This document shows, piece by piece, positions 20,901 through 36,500 of a stretch of 64,000 bases of DNA. The translations under genes and the position numbers were made by a program. Below the pieces are notes generated by a model that saw only the letters and a list, made by a program, of their open reading frames with translations, was not told where the DNA came from and made no database searches. Position 1 is the stretch's first letter; each line of letters begins with the position of its first letter. This stretch comes from Ascaris suum. Taxonomy: Eukaryota; Nematoda; Chromadorea; Rhabditida; Ascarididae. The DNA is taken from the NCBI GenBank assembly GCA_013433145.1, contig CM024168.1, positions 3,348,001 to 3,412,000 of the forward strand, written 5' to 3'.

Positions 20901-23900
20901 GTGTTCATGCATTCCACATTGGTCCAACCTATTTACGTCGTCGATAGACACGTATCGCTTTCGCTTAGAAATATTACTCAGATGTCTTTATTTCAATGCA
21001 CGAAAGCAATTTTCTTTATTCTTTCGTGAATAAAGAATATATTCTAAGTACAGATAAGAGGACTATAAGTAGAAATTGAACCTGGACTTTGGCCGGAATT
21101 GGTACGTGAATTTAAGTTTGAATCAGAGCTAGAACTTGAATTCGAACTTGTACAAATATATAACACAAGACGCAGTTATGATCGTTCTTGTAATTGTATT
21201 TTGTGTTATATATTTATACAAAAAAAAGCAAGCTATTTTAGCCTTATTGCAATGACTCAACACTTTTTTCTAGTCTGTTCATCAAGAGCGGACTATCTCT
21301 GCCCCGCTTTGAAGCATGCGCGCCTAATGTTAGTAATTCCTATTTGCTGCATTCCATACATTCTCATCTAGCAATCGAATGGAAACCAATGCGCCTATCG
21401 TATACACTCATTTCTCCAAATTTTCGTATTCGGAATAAATGCATACGATTCAATATTAGAAGACATCAATTCTTAGCATAATTCGTGTTACGAATTATGC
21501 GAATTTATAATCAAATTATATTTCTTTCTAATGTCAACCTTATTCTTTGATAATATACCTACGAGGTGAGAATATGAGTTGAACGGCTGCTTGTTGCATA
21601 AAGGATGGATATTATTGACAAACATCCCACTAGACTGGCAACTAGCACAATTCTCTAAGTAAAATGTTGGCCAATATCGCATTTGCTTTTCATGTGAATG
21701 TGTTGAGGCTGGGTGCAAACGTCCCTGAGGAATGACTAATTCGTTACCACAATGATGCATTTGTTTGTACTCGGGCGCCATTGAAGATAATGCGTTAATG
21801 GCACTATGTTTTATCACTGAGGAGAATTCGAATGCATCGCATGGGAGGAGGAAGAAGGAGGGCAGGTGTTAGCAAATACCATTCAACAATGTTCAGCCCC
21901 CACGTCTTTTTTCAATATTTGAACTTGGTTACGCCCTAAATTGACCATCAGATTTCGTCCTTTCCGACGACTTTTACGTTTTTCACCTTCCTCTCGTTTT
22001 TCTATCCGGCTGCGAATATAGCTAAAAATCGGGCAAAGATTTCCGATCATCACTTAGTGAAAAATCATATTGCTTGAGGAATCAGCATAACAAACGTAGT
22101 TTCTCAAAGTGTCAATGAATTATAAGTTGAGTATAGCTAATAAGAGATGAACTAAGGTGATACAAGATGAACGACTGTGATCTAAAGCGATGATCCAACT
22201 AAGCGCTTAAGAGTCCCCGCTTTATTATTATTTACCCGCTAGTGGCAACGTCGTTTTTTAAGTGAATATTTATTAATGAATAAAATTAAAATAGCACTGA
22301 ATTATTTTTTAAATTAATTTCAACATTGAAGCTCCAAATTTCTTCCTCTTTATAGCGTTGAATAAATTTCATCATTCACTATCTATGCGATCATCGAATC
22401 TCTAATATACATTTTCCAAATGCATTCCACTACACTCTAGCTTATTTCTTCAGTGATTTACATTCAATTTTTCCCAGGATTATTGGAGGCTATTGTTTAT
22501 AGTTTGTTGGTTCGTTTTGAAAAGTTCGTTTGCTCAATTTTCACTTCAAAAAAAAAAAAAATGAAAAATGTATTTGCCTTTTTTTTGGTATTTTATTCGA
22601 GAAAAAAAAACCGTTATACAAATATTTCTAATGATTATACGTGAAAAAAAAACCAAAGCGATTTTTTTTTTGATGTGAAATGCTTTCCAACCTGAAATTA
22701 ATTTCGAAATTTTGAAATTAATATGAAAATTGAATTTTTTTAAAATAATAATTTGAATGAAATAAATTAAAATGTGAAATTATCAAAACTTTACAATCTC
22801 TCATTTCATTAAAAAAAGAAGTAATATGACTTACAATTCCGAATAGAGAATATATAAAAATCCATTGTATTCTTTTAAAAATTATTGTGCATATGTTTTT
22901 CACACAAAAAGAAATATCGTTCAACGACGATCGATTAGAACAATATAAGAATGCTATTGAATAAATAGATTTTGCCGTTTTTTTTTTTTAATGCAACAAT
23001 AATATTGCATATTAGAATTGTGTTGTAAATTTGCAGTATATAGCATCTAAGCAGTGCATAGTTTTGTTTTCTAAATGTAGACAACGGTTATGAATACTTT
23101 TAATTGGCCATAAATTCTCCGTTTATGTCGATCTTGATGGCAAAGTTCATTTTAATAAACCGCTCAACAAAGTGTTTAGAGTTTATTCGATTAGAGTTGA
23201 AATAAAAAATTAATGATGAAGAGAAAATTCAACACCATTCAAATCTCACTAATAAAATATAAGAAAAAGCTTGAAATTCTTTTCATGAAAAATAAAAATA
23301 AAAAATTATTCGTTTATTATATCATTTTTTTTCTAAGTTGTGAAAAAAAAAAAACAATTCACTTCGACTTTAATCCAAATTTGCTCACTCCAAAAACTAT
23401 GAATTTTTAGTAAATTGACTATTGTGTTCAATTGTTTAGTGTTATTTATTTATCAACATCAAATGTTCAATGATAAAACTGATAAATAGGAATTGATAAA
23501 TTCGAAATGCGAAATCGATGAAATGCATTAATGATGAAGTATTATTTAAATCTAAAGTTAATTTTGTTTCATTCATAATATTTCCGATGTATGTCGATTA
23601 TTTCAACGAACTATAATAGAAGAAACGTTCTTTACGTGTCTATTTCACAATGTTAGCTAATTCGTCAAAGAATTCGTTAATGTGTCATTCAATCTATCTC
23701 GAACATGCGATATCGATTCAATTATACAATAAAAAAAATCGTTGAAAAAAAAAAATTTCGGATTATTAACGATGATGAAATTTCCATCAAGAGTAACGAG
23801 GAAACTTTTTTTTCTAGTTGATTTTTACGTTATCGACGCTGCGAACATAATTCCTCTCATACGCCGAATGACTCATACACTTAGAGATAGTTTTATAGGC

Positions 23901-26900
23901 AGAAGAAAAATCCAATCGCTGCAAAAATGTGGAAATGCAAAAAAAAAAAAAAACCACATGAAATTTACGATCGATTAGGTGTGTGTATATATGCGTATTT
24001 GTATGCAGTACCATACAATCAACATTAATGCTTCACAATACAATCATACAATTATTACGAAATTCTATATAAAAATGCTCAATTTATGGAATCATTGCGG
24101 AATTATTTCCATTATTCACGTCTTTAGTAAAGTTTTTATGAATGCAGAAACGTCTCTTTAGGCTAATGGGCAACGAAAATAACACATGAAATGAGATTAA
24201 CAAAATGAGAGAGATTATTGTGGGAAGAATTTTGAAGTTTTTTTTAACGAGGAAGAAAGAAAGCGATGAGCAAATCGAATCATTTCGATGTTTACATGGG
24301 GCATTCTTTGTTTTTCTTTATTGCCAACCGAAATGGTCGAACGTTTTTTTCTTTACGTCAAACAATATCAATATTTCATCATCTATCTTTCTTGTGAATG
24401 TTCGATTCTTTTTTTTTTTTTTCACGCAAAAAGAGCGCCGCTCAATGAGTAATTCTCTAAACTTGAATTCCAATGCGCCTTTAAATGGTGTGATAATTCT
24501 GCAAAAAAAAAAGGTGGATGAAAATAAAATTATAGGCGAATAGACAGAGACATAAGAGAGTTATGATGAAAAAAACTTCATGATGCAATGGCCTAAAGAT
24601 GGCCATATTGAAGTTTAAGAACGAATTGAAGCGACCGTTGTGCAGTTGTGAAAGATGGCAATCAACTTGCACCCGGATAGTTGTGTACCGGATCACAGAA
24701 GGCCACTGCGAAGGAAAAGCGATCGAAATGACAGGACTCTCAAACGATTGAGTAATGCCATAAGAACTATCGTTTAAAATAAGATAAGGATGGTATGTGA
24801 TCACCTTCGTTAAATGCATTCTGATGGGCTAGACCGATGAAACGTTGTGAAGAGACTTTCTAAACTCAACGATGCTACTCATTATGCGGCAACGAAAAAC
24901 CGAAATTTGTCTTCGAGAAATTTGCAGAACAGAAATTTATCACGTGCCACTTTCAAAAAAAAAAGAGGAATTGAAACTGTTGGTTATAGAAATTGTGGAG
25001 TAAAGAATGGAGCTGTATATCGCTTCTAGACCATACCACAAATGAAGTAAGCGATCAAAGAACACAGCGGAAGTGAAGATGCCACCTATATAGAACAGAA
25101 AAAAAAATAAAGACATGCAGGATGCACAGCCATGCTCAAACGCAACCATGCACTTTAATCATTGCCGAGTGCTATCCCTCAAACGAAATATTTATTTAAC
25201 TGAACAATAAAAAGATAAGATGTAATAACTTCGCCAAATGGTATGCAACAAAGTGGATGCAAAAGCGACCAACGTGCAGCGAATTGCTTTGTTTCAATGA
25301 CAGCTGAACGAATGAACGATGCAGGCAATATGCTGTGGATCAATGTTCAATAAATTGGTGTCTAATTTTATCTACTAGAGTGTGAGGTGCAATATGCTCT
25401 CTAGTTGAACAAAACTATCACAACGAATTGTTTTATTTGCCACTTTCTCCTAAAGTATCGAAAAGATACAAACGAACGCGATCACAACGAACGTGCTAAG
25501 AGCGTTCGAATGATTCGCGAAAATTGGACCATAGCGATCGCACTAACGCAATGAATCATTAGGCCGATAGTTGGAGAACGTTTCTGCTGCATATGGCCAA
25601 CATGGCATCAACTTTGCCGATTGCTTGAATATACAGAACTCAAATCGGGCAAGCACGCCATATCTTGAACACGATGATCGATATCTTGATTTAGCAGAAC
25701 CTCACATGTTGCACACGTTGCCAATCGCAAAGGATGGAGTACAATAGAAGGACCACCTTTTGTGAAGAATAGAAAAATCAGAGGAAAACGGATTGATGAA
25801 GGCATGTTGAAATCGCCGGTGACAGAAGCAAACGATGCTATATTTAAACTTGAAGCTTTTATTTATTTGCAATCCCTTGAAAATACTAACCATTCACCAC
25901 AACTATTCAATGGCACCGTCACTCCATTATAGGACAGTTATGCCACCCATCATAGTTTCCATCTCACTTCTATGAGAAACTGAAGCGGCATTCACATTTC
26001 CGCAAAAGATGCACACTCATTGGCTCAATCAAAGACTAAATTCATTTCAATATAAAGGGCATTCTTTATGGAAGACATTCCAATGTGTCGCCATTTTGTT
26101 TCGCTTATCATATCAGATATTAACGGCAATTTTATCAGCAAATGCTTTATTTTGAGATAGAATCACATAATAAATCACCTTTGAAATATTTTCGCATTGT
26201 TAGAATATCTGATATAAATTTATCGATTAACTATAAAGAAAAATCACAGCCTCACAATCACTGAACATTTTGTGAAATAAACTTTTAAATACAATTCATG
26301 CTAACTTTAGATCAAAAAATGGCATTAAGAAGTAGAAGAGCGTCAGAAATCGATGCCATGAATTTATGTACATCGTCCTAATTTTCTTTTTTAGGGGGGG
26401 GGGGGAGGGAAACAAAAACCCCAACTGACAAGTTTCTTTTAGAACGGTTACAAGTAAACCGTATGATCCCTTTCCGTATTATACAAAATCTTTCAAAAAA
26501 AAAAAGATCACTTTTTGAATGCAACGAAAAAAGAATAGAATAAAAGTAAAGTTGTATGAGAAAATAAACAACAGCCTTTTTAAAATACAATTTCCCCAAC
26601 TTGGAATTACATCTGCTTAAAGGGATAAACTGAATCTTCTCATATGAATTGTTTATGAAGAAGGAATCAACTATGCATAATCACTCACAACAAATAACGG
26701 ATAGTCAACTACAACATAAATATAAAGTAACTAAACTAATGCGGAATTCAAACAACAAAAAAAAAAAAAATCCGTAATTTTGCTCTCGGAACAACCACTT
26801 CTATATTTTAATATCATCCTCTTCATTTACATTTCAATTTACTTCCTTTCTCTCCTCGTCCCTCTATCAACACTATAAAGTGATCGAGAACATTTTGTGG

Positions 26901-26935
26901 GCATAAATAACAGAACAAAAAGAAGAGAGATTCAT
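14971..26935. other. Intergenic, no supported gene
   Basis: About 12 kb with no gene I can identify. The longest frames are 18505-18942 minus (145 codons, hydrophobic C-terminus), 19885-20353 minus (two overlapping frames), 20406-20774 plus (122 codons), 16413-16757 minus (114 codons) and 24481-24819 minus (112 codons). None shows a family motif. Many A/T homopolymers of 8-15 nt are present. Confidence 0.4.
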
Positions 26936-27045
26936 TTATTCCATTTTCAATTTCGGTTGATTGACGAATTCTTCTCCATTCATGAAAATGAACAGCATTA
27001 GTGCCATAAAGATGACCAACCAGAAGATCGTCGCCGTCATATTTT
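26936..27045 (-). CDS. SAC1 exon 16 (C-terminus and stop)
   Basis: Residues 565-599 plus TAA: second membrane segment [19 protein letters not shown], then [14 protein letters not shown]. The final K-L-K-M-E fits the KxKxx retrieval pattern. Acceptor CTTACAG. The preceding intron (2,360 bp) contains a (TA)n tract. Confidence 0.94.
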
Positions 27046-27418
27046 CTGTAAGACAGAATACTTAGATTCTATTATTTGTGAAATGCAGTAAATATCGGCT
27101 CTAGAAGCTATTGAATAAAAATCGCCTGAGCAATACTTCCTCTCCTCCCTCCTTCACATTAAAATTCGCAACATGGCATAGTAAAAAAACACTGGACGTT
27201 GACCTAGTATAAAAGTGCAGCTAAAAAGACGCCGATGCCCGACTTGTTATATGACGGTACCCTAACCGTTAAGCGCTGTATAACATAATGAATGTTGGTG
27301 TAATTTTATCGACACCTGGATGATGACTCTAAAAGATATAATAATCACCTAATGTTCATCCTAAATATATGTTCGCCTTTAATTATTCACACAGAAAAAG
27401 GCATAACAGAGTCGAATT

Positions 27419-27505
<87 letters not shown>

Positions 27506-30500
27506 AATGACCCTCGTGCAAGATTAGAGAGGAATGTGACTCAATTTGGATTTTATCCTTATTAATAATGATAGGCGATCAAATGAGCATTACCAACGTT
27601 AATAATTCAAGTAAAACTTTGAAAGTTTAAAATTCTTAATCAAAACTTACAAGTATAGCTGGGATTACTTGTATCTTTACCTATTCATTAGCCAGTTGAG
27701 TGGATCAAAGAAAACATCATTAAGCATTAACTCATGATTTCGGTTATTTACTGTTCCGAATAAATTAATGCTCATAACGCAATCCTTCTAGCAAAGGTAA
27801 GCGTACCCGCATAGATTCGCCGAGTCTTTTCTTCTTTATGAAAGTTTCGAAGCAGAAAAGTAGTTCGCGAAAGAACAATTTTACAAACTAACTCAAAACT
27901 TCCATAATGAAAAAAAGCATATAAATGAAAGATGCATATTTGTGTGTTTAAACACGATTAACTACCTACTTTGACGACGGGGTTTCTATGCAAGAGATCA
28001 TGTTCGGGGCGATCTACACATAAGAATCTCAAATTTCCTGGCATCCTTTCTGAATCAGGTAAGTGAAAGTGAACCTAACTATCTTCCTAACAATGTGGAA
28101 ATAAAAGGGAGAAGCCCTCTTTCCCCCTCCTCTCTTTACCATACTCTTCTCCTCGCTTCTTTCCCTTATCCCCTCTCTCCCCCCCCCCCCCCACCTCCTT
28201 TAAACCTCTCTTTCTTCTGAAGTAAGAAGGGAGGAACCCTCTTTTGCTCTCCCCTCTTTAGCATGTTTCCTTTCTCCCTCTTTTCCCTTGCTGATCCCAT
28301 CCGCTTTAATCCTATCTCTACCTTCTCTTCAAGCTTATTTATAAATCTTTTCATGAAAGTCACAACAAAGTCGTGAGAATATCATCAAAGACAGAAATCA
28401 GCGCAAGCAATCAAAATCAAAAATGTCCACATTCTTTTTTTGTAACGCAACATTTTCTCTTTTGATAACCACGAAAATATCAACGCTGTGAAGAATTCAG
28501 TCCGGGTTTGCCAATTTTCAAGGAAATCAACTATTTGATTTCAAGTAAAACAAGCAAGGCTTTCAGAGTTAATAACAGCACTGATTAGTATCCAATAGGA
28601 TTTACATGAATCGATGTCTCAAATACAGCAAAAACAACTTGATTACTCAAGTTTAAGATGTGTGAAGGACAAGCTGCAACATAGAAACTGAACTTGGGCC
28701 AAGTCTTACTAGGATAAAACGAACAAAACGCTACAAGGGGGCACGAAATAGCTTGACGACAAGTCTAATTATCTTTTGCCAAAGAAACTAATCCTCGAAA
28801 AGGTTAAGTGAAATAAAGAAAATTTCGCCTTAGAAGCATTTGGGACACTTAAATGACGTATTATATTGGCTTGAGGATGAATAGATAAACCGAATATTAA
28901 TTTGTTGAATCCGCATTTATTTACGTACAGTGATACTGTTCTTCAACTATTGTTCATTTATTGTTTACTCTGTAAACTATGCGTTTTCTGCAATTTAGCT
29001 GATTTCATAAAAAACTTTAAACAAACAAACTATGTTGACCATATTATATTTTCAATAACACCCCATGGAGCTACAAGCCAACAAAGATTTGGCAGGTTTA
29101 TACTGTACAGTACTGTACAGTAGGTTAAAGTATGAACATTTATGTTGTGTACATGGTGCTAGTCAAGACTGAGGTGCACACATCCAAGACACAGAACGGC
29201 TATTCAAATGAAAAAACAATGCACTTCCTCTGCGTAAAAACACAGGACAGGTGTATGTGATTGCCGAACACGACTCTGCAATGTTGCGATCAGGATTGCG
29301 CTTAGTCAACTCCAACCGACAGAATGTTTAACACTTCAAAGAAATCGACGGTGGAATTCTTTTTCAATATCGACATAGAATGAGGTATTTTTTTCAGTGG
29401 GATACCTGCGACAAGAACACAGAGGATCGTCATAGCTGCGGCGAAAATAGCACCAATTATTGCGCCCCCATGGTAATCGAAACTTAGAACAGTTGTTTCG
29501 AACGTCGGTGGTAGGTTATCTGGATCGACTCGAAAGTTGCCCAAGAAGAGATCGATAGCATCCTGCAAGAAGAAATAAATCCATTCGCAACAATTATAAA
29601 ACTTACTATGAATAAGAATCGCCAAAAAATATCGCATTTAAGCAAGGTGTCAAGGTATGAATGATTGCAGCAACGATTCCTTCCAATCTCAAAATTAATC
29701 GCCCTCGCATCATAGGCCTATTATAAGTGGGTATACCTTTCACCCTTCTTATTAGAGAAAGTGGCAGTCGTTAAATGCAACCGCAAACCCGAATTTGCTA
29801 TTAACAACCAAACAGCAAAAATTAGAAAGGGAAAGAAAGGCAAGAGGGAAGGGAGTAGACATGGCAACGCATCAGCCGATACGTGTTCATTTCAAAACCT
29901 TTTGTTGGACACAACAAGCTATCGAAGGATCTCAAAATTTAATTTCCTTGCTAGTCGGATTCACCATCTACGCAATGATTGGAAAGGCGGATTATGTAAA
30001 TGACACGAATTGCACTTTGTACAGCTCTTTTTTTATGATCATGAAACATCAACTGCATACATGAACGAAAAAAGATTGCACAAGAAAATCTGATTACTAT
30101 CCTTCAAGGATGAAATGTTTTCAAAAAATGTGCGAATAATAATGAATAACGCCGAATAAATAATAAGTAAAAATGACGGAACAGGCAAATTAAATAGGTA
30201 AAATAACAAGACACAGATGAAGTGGACCAATGTTTGAACCTAAAATTTAAATAAATAAAAGGTATAATCCTACGTTCACCGTCCAATATCGCGACTCATT
30301 AAGTGACCAAACGAACGCATGGTGGTTAATTTGATATAGTGGTTAACAAATACTTGATATGATGCTAAAGAATGACAATCATTTTAATATAAATTGCACA
30401 GAAATGTACCAATCAAAACTGCTCAAGACTAATGCGGAAGTGGGCAAACCATAGGGATGCCAATCAACTCAACGTCTAACACCACTTCGAACAAACTTGT

Positions 30501-33500
30501 TGCATCCATAGTTTTTATCAGTTTCTCGCATGCAAACTGAGAGATACGTATACATATCTAAGCGCTCAAAGGGATTCCGATTCTCTTCGAAATACTTCTT
30601 TTGCATATCATGCGAAAAATTCCCTAAAGGCACTTCTCTTCTCTTATCGCAATAAAAAAAAAACAAATCAATAAAATAAAATAAAATAAAAAGGATATAA
30701 ATGATAATAGGAGAGATGGAAGTACATCGATAACAATCAAAATTATATAACGCAAGTTACACTCTTCGGATTTCCTGAACTGTCTATGATGTTTTCTCCT
30801 GTCCTTAGTGTTTAGGATTGCCCATATTCTTCTCTGCTCTCTCCGTACAGGATCTTACCTGCCGATATCCATCAGCAAAATTATTTCTAAAATATCGAGT
30901 AACTGCGTTAACGCCATCGTTCCATGCACCACCGTAAGTTCGCTTTCCCAAACGTGTGTAATCAGCCTGAAAGGATTTTCCCTCAAAAAGAGTTTTCAAT
31001 TAATATAATTCAAATAAAGATTGAAAACGAGAAATACAATTTTTTAAACAAAACCATAACATTAAAACCACCTTCAAAGCGCCTGTTCCCGCATATTGTC
31101 GGCTGCATTCATCGCCATTATCTGCCCAAACTAGAAAAGAATCTGATTATCAACGATGAAAAAATGCGAACAATCGTCTCCCATTTGTAACTATGACATA
31201 GACGGAGCGAAGCCACCGCTTGAATCCTTGCCCTCCTTATCCCCAGGAACAGCGAACCAGCAATAGTGCATCATCCTTGGGCAACATATAACAACGAAAT
31301 ATCTATGCTTCTCCTACGACGTTTACAAAAATAGCATCGTCCAGTAAAACAAAACGAATAACGGCAAACGACCTAGGTATATATCTGCTCCCTTAGTGAG
31401 AGAACACCTTCCAAAAATGCATGGCTTTTAATGCCATATTAAACTAACCATTAGCGAAAGCCATGCTTTTCGGCTATTCAGTATAGACTCAAAGCCGCCT
31501 TCCCCACCCACTTCAAATTATACAAGAATGACTTACCATTTTTGAACAAGCTGCTGAGATCAGGGAAATCATCCACAGTTAAAGCACCATGAAGTATACC
31601 CAAAAAGGTAAGCTGATCTTTCAGAGATTCCTAAAACATAACCCAATTAAATCAAAAAAAAAGGAAAGGAATGTTCCTTTAATTTGTCAGATTTCAAAGC
31701 ATTCAACCAAACAAGCAAACTCATAGAGAAGATGAGGTTAGAATTCACCCTATAAAATTATTACATAACTGCTTAGTGCATCTGAAAAGTTTCTAGGCAA
31801 ATTTCTTCGTTTAAAAATGCGAATATGATAATTATTATACAAGAAACAAAAACTTTAAATGCTGATTGCAATGAAACTCCCAATGAACATAAAAAATGCT
31901 TTGTTTAATAAAAATAAAAAGAGTCATACAGCATTAAAAAGTGAGCGAACTGGCAGGTAAAATTGATGGAAAGTTTAGTGAACAATATCGAGCTACGCAT
32001 TTAAGAATAAAATAAGCTTCTAAACCAACACAAATCTAAGTATCAGAGCAAAGACCACCTTGGCGATCATTGCTTGCACAACGTTAGTTCTATCAAGAGA
32101 GTCCATACAATTTGTTCGGAAGAAACCCAACTGCTGTCGAGTACGTTCAGGATGTGCAACGGAAGACGCAAAGAATCTGAACGAAGCATAACGATATTTC
32201 CGCGCAGAACACAGGTAACATGCGAATCAAAACATACAATCATTAGTAGCTAAAACACTCAACACTCTGACCATCTTTAAGAAGAACGCAGTGGGAGAGA
32301 AGTGGAAGCAATAGGCGCCACATGGTGTATTATTTTATGGACCCGCATAAATAAGACTAGACTGGTTAAAACTTTGCCTTTTGTTCTTTTCACCGCTTCG
32401 TTTCCATCCATTTCGTCCTCCTATTCACACTCAACTTTCGAACATCCCAAATGAAGGTGACCAGCCGTAAAATTTGAAGTGCATAGCATCTCTATAGAAA
32501 TGTTGTAAGTTCTGGCGAATCTTCGCAAAAATCGGTCTGAAGGAGTAATATTTTCGATCTTCCTTATTCGTCACTTGGAAGGCCCATCAAACCGTTGCGG
32601 CTTCTGCTGTCATAATGTCGAAAGTGGGCCACAAATTTCCGCCGAAAAAGTCAGCAATTTGCATACTAGTGGTGCTTCAATTGAAGCTAAAGATGGTAAT
32701 ATGCAAAGTTTTCTTTAAATTGAGAGGGCGCAAGAAGAAGCGGAGGATGTAAGGAAGGAGACGCGCAGACGTGAAGTAGATAAAATTGCTCATATTCCGT
32801 TCCATAAACTCACATTTCGTCCAAGAAATCCGTTGCATTATAGTTTCAGTTTTCGCTTATGTCCGAATGAAAACTATAAACGTCAAACGTTTCATTCGTC
32901 GTCACAAATGAACTCTAATGCACTGTCACTCATCATACCTGACGCGTCTCCCCTCCTTGCCACTCGTTACCAGTAACAAATTCTTTCCCTCCACCTGCCA
33001 CTCACCATCAGTGATCCCTCCCTCTCCTTACTACCACTGCTGGATTTCATATACCCTCCCCCCCCCCCCCCCCCCCCCCACCACGTGGACTCAGCGAACA
33101 TGCAAGCGCATCGAGGAAACGTTTTTTAAAAAATATCAGCGCTTTTCCTCACTGAAGACACCAGTTGTTTTAACAACTTTTTAAAATTCAATGATGTTTC
33201 ATTATATCAGTCAAAAATGTTGGTCTATGTGGATATGCCTTAGGGTGAAGTTAAGCAAACTGATGAACAAATGGAAAATACCGATTTCTTTACCATAATG
33301 ACCCGTAAAACAAGAAATCTGAAAGCTTGAGTTAATTTATTAGCCGTCTCTTCCATCTGCTTTAGGCTTCCACATTTGCCTGCACTCCATTAAATTAAAA
33401 AAAAAAATATTCTTAGAGATCTATGAGGATGCTGTGAATGAGTTAAATTATATTTACTTTCTTAGTTCACAAAATGAAACACATTTTAGTGCAATATGAC

Positions 33501-36500
33501 AAAAGGAAACAAACCCAAATTGAGTGATTTCATCTCTTAATTGATCCCTGAGAATTGATAAACGCGCCCAATTCATCGCATGACATTCTCTATGGAAATC
33601 AAACGGATTATGTCTAAAAAAAATAAACTTTTATCAGTATAATTAAGTATTGCTTCTCAATAGATTTTTTTTTTGCTTTTATTTTATGTTTAATTGCATT
33701 CAAATAAGATGGAGATAATAAAATCACACTCAAGAGACGATAGTATCAACTCTTTTCTGAGCCATAATACATAGGTGGAAAAAATCACATATGCCCGATT
33801 TTTACTTTATCGCCACTAAAGTAAAAAAAAAAATCAACAGATCTCCAGGAAACCGTTTGCTTTGTTACATCGTTCTGGAAATTTCTTTCTATCTCTTGTC
33901 ATTCATCATACATCTAATAAATGACATGAAATGGATCAACAAGAGAATAAATTCTTCACTATTTTAGAACATCAAAAATCACAACTGTCACGACTGTAAA
34001 AATCTTTTAATCCAATAAAACATAAGCAAATATTGCAAAGCCATTTTAAAACATTTCGTTTCATATTACATTCCTCAATGATGAATACAAAGTAAAGAGA
34101 GCAAGTTCAACGTCTACAGTAATCACATAGAAGTGAGCCTATTCATAAGCTCATCTCGAATTCAGAATTTCTCATCGTTATCCTCATTTTGCTGACATCT
34201 CATCTAATGGTTTAAATTCTACCATCACATTCTATCATATATGGACAGACCTGTCCCTTCTCCGATTTTGATTTTTTTTAGTTGCAGGTAGGATGCGTAG
34301 AATTGCGCGCAATAGCACGAACACTTCTGATCTAGAGAACTGAAAGGATTGAAGAATACGAGGGAGGAAGCGAGGAGAGGGTAATAGTGAAAGGAACCGA
34401 TCTGCTTATCGTATAAAACTTCAATTGACCGAGTTCAATAATGCGAGCGAAATAAATTAGCTCGCAAGGACGACAACAAACTACAAACTATGCAGAATGC
34501 GGATCAGCATAATCACCAAAACATTGCATCAATTAAACCATAATTCAGAAATGCTGGACGAATGTTGACAAATTACTTTCATTTACGTTAAAGAAATAAA
34601 AGAATAAATTATATTCTACAAATTAGAACAAACATTCCCCCAAATGCATCAATTTTTGCAAGAAAACTCGCAGGTACTTAGCAAACAAAAAACGGAAGCA
34701 ATAGTATGAACACAACTACCTGCATGACTTACTTAATCAATGAAGTAAAAAGAACTATACTGTTGTTTTTGTTTTTCTCATAGCATAAAAATAAGACTAA
34801 AAGAAAAATGAGTTTACCGAACGAAAGGAAGACTTGCTTGCAATGCCACGCGTTCCAATTCACTACCCAAACGTTTTTCACGCCCTCGTTGATTAACGAG
34901 GTTAACGATAACCTAAAACAATTCTATAGAAGCACAAGCTCGATATCGGATGAGCCGCACTCTGCGTTGCATTGTTTAGTAGTGAAGAAAGGATTGAGGC
35001 AAGCAAAAACAGATTTTGCTCTCTCACCCCCTCTTAGAATGAGTCAACCTCAACGGTCTAATAAGGGAAAGCACTACCGACGGTCGCGAAGGGTAGGATG
35101 CTAGCGACGCAGCGAGCAAAGAAAATCCCGCTGAAACGCAATTTAAAGACTTGCAAATCCATACAATCAAGGGCAATCATTCAAGCCTGCCAATAAGTGA
35201 ACAATCATAAGGATCCCTCTGCAGTTAAAAATATAGGCAAGTGAAATATTTTTGCAAATAGTCATTTATTTATTAACGCTTTAAAAGCACAAAAATGCAG
35301 AAAATGTACTCAAAAAAAGAAGAAATAAATGTAAAGTGTGATGAAAGGACATATCTTGAAGTGAAAGGTCTGTCAAAAAAAAAAAAAAAAAACAATTTGA
35401 TCAATCAATTTGAAGAAATCTGATGCGATCACCCCACAAGAACTTGTCATTAATACCGATCAGAACATCATTTTCCCTCGTCTGTGCCGCAAACGTTTAG
35501 ATGAGCCCTATTTCTTCCACTATCATTCTTCCAACTGTCATAAGCAGCAGCCCAATTTCCGAGTGAAGTCGTGATCCAACAGAAAAAATAACTAGGGAAA
35601 AATGGAAAAAGAAGAAGAAAAAAACCAAAAACTGAGGTTACTGCGATCAAGTGCGTTTAAGGAAGACTGCGCTTGAACGACGCAAATTTCCATAAAGAAA
35701 ACACTTCGCAGAGTCAATACTCTCCTATCCTCATTGACTAACTTTAAGAAAAAAGGGCAACATAAGATGCAATGACTATTGCGAGCAATTATCGCCTATT
35801 GTTTCTACCAATTTACGACAATTAGTGGTGCAAAAATCATACAGAAAATTCAGATCCGTACCACCGCCACCATAAATAATTCCACTAATTTCTCTTTCAT
35901 ACATTCAATGATTACGGAAATTCCGCATTTTTATCAATTGTACTAACTTTGCTCATTGCAAATTAGCTCATCAGTCCAAAGGCTAAAATTATTCACCAAC
36001 AATGGAGTGTGAATAAGTAAGTTTCTTATAGCATTGATAGGCTATAATCTTTATAGATTCAACAGATTCCGTATTTGGTTTTGGGCACATTTATAACCGT
36101 GCCTAGTTATGCGAATAAGGCAGTTATAAGTATTGCTATGTTGCGCTTCTTTGTGCCAAATATCCTTTCTATTTTAAACTGAAGTTAAGACCAGCAATCG
36201 CAGTCGAGTCTATAATTTTTGACTACGAATGGATAAAAACTTGGAAAATTCCGCCCCCCCCCCCCAAAAAAAAATCAAGTTCCATACTTCAGAATAACTG
36301 GTCATATTTCCTCTCCCAAAGCAAAAAATAAAACATAAAAAAATATATATCGTTTGACATGAAAATAATTTCTCATTTGTTTCCCTCTATTCGCTAGCAA
36401 CCTGTTCATCGTCATGCACACATATTCATAACTTAAGTGTAGGTTAATCAACGCTTACATGTTTACCACCATAAATTGCACGTTGTGTGCTCATATGTCG

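Noticed and set aside
24481..24819. 112-codon minus-strand frame resembling a membrane protein
   Set aside because: Hydrophobic tail arises from T-rich sequence; no motif and no neighbouring exons that join in phase.
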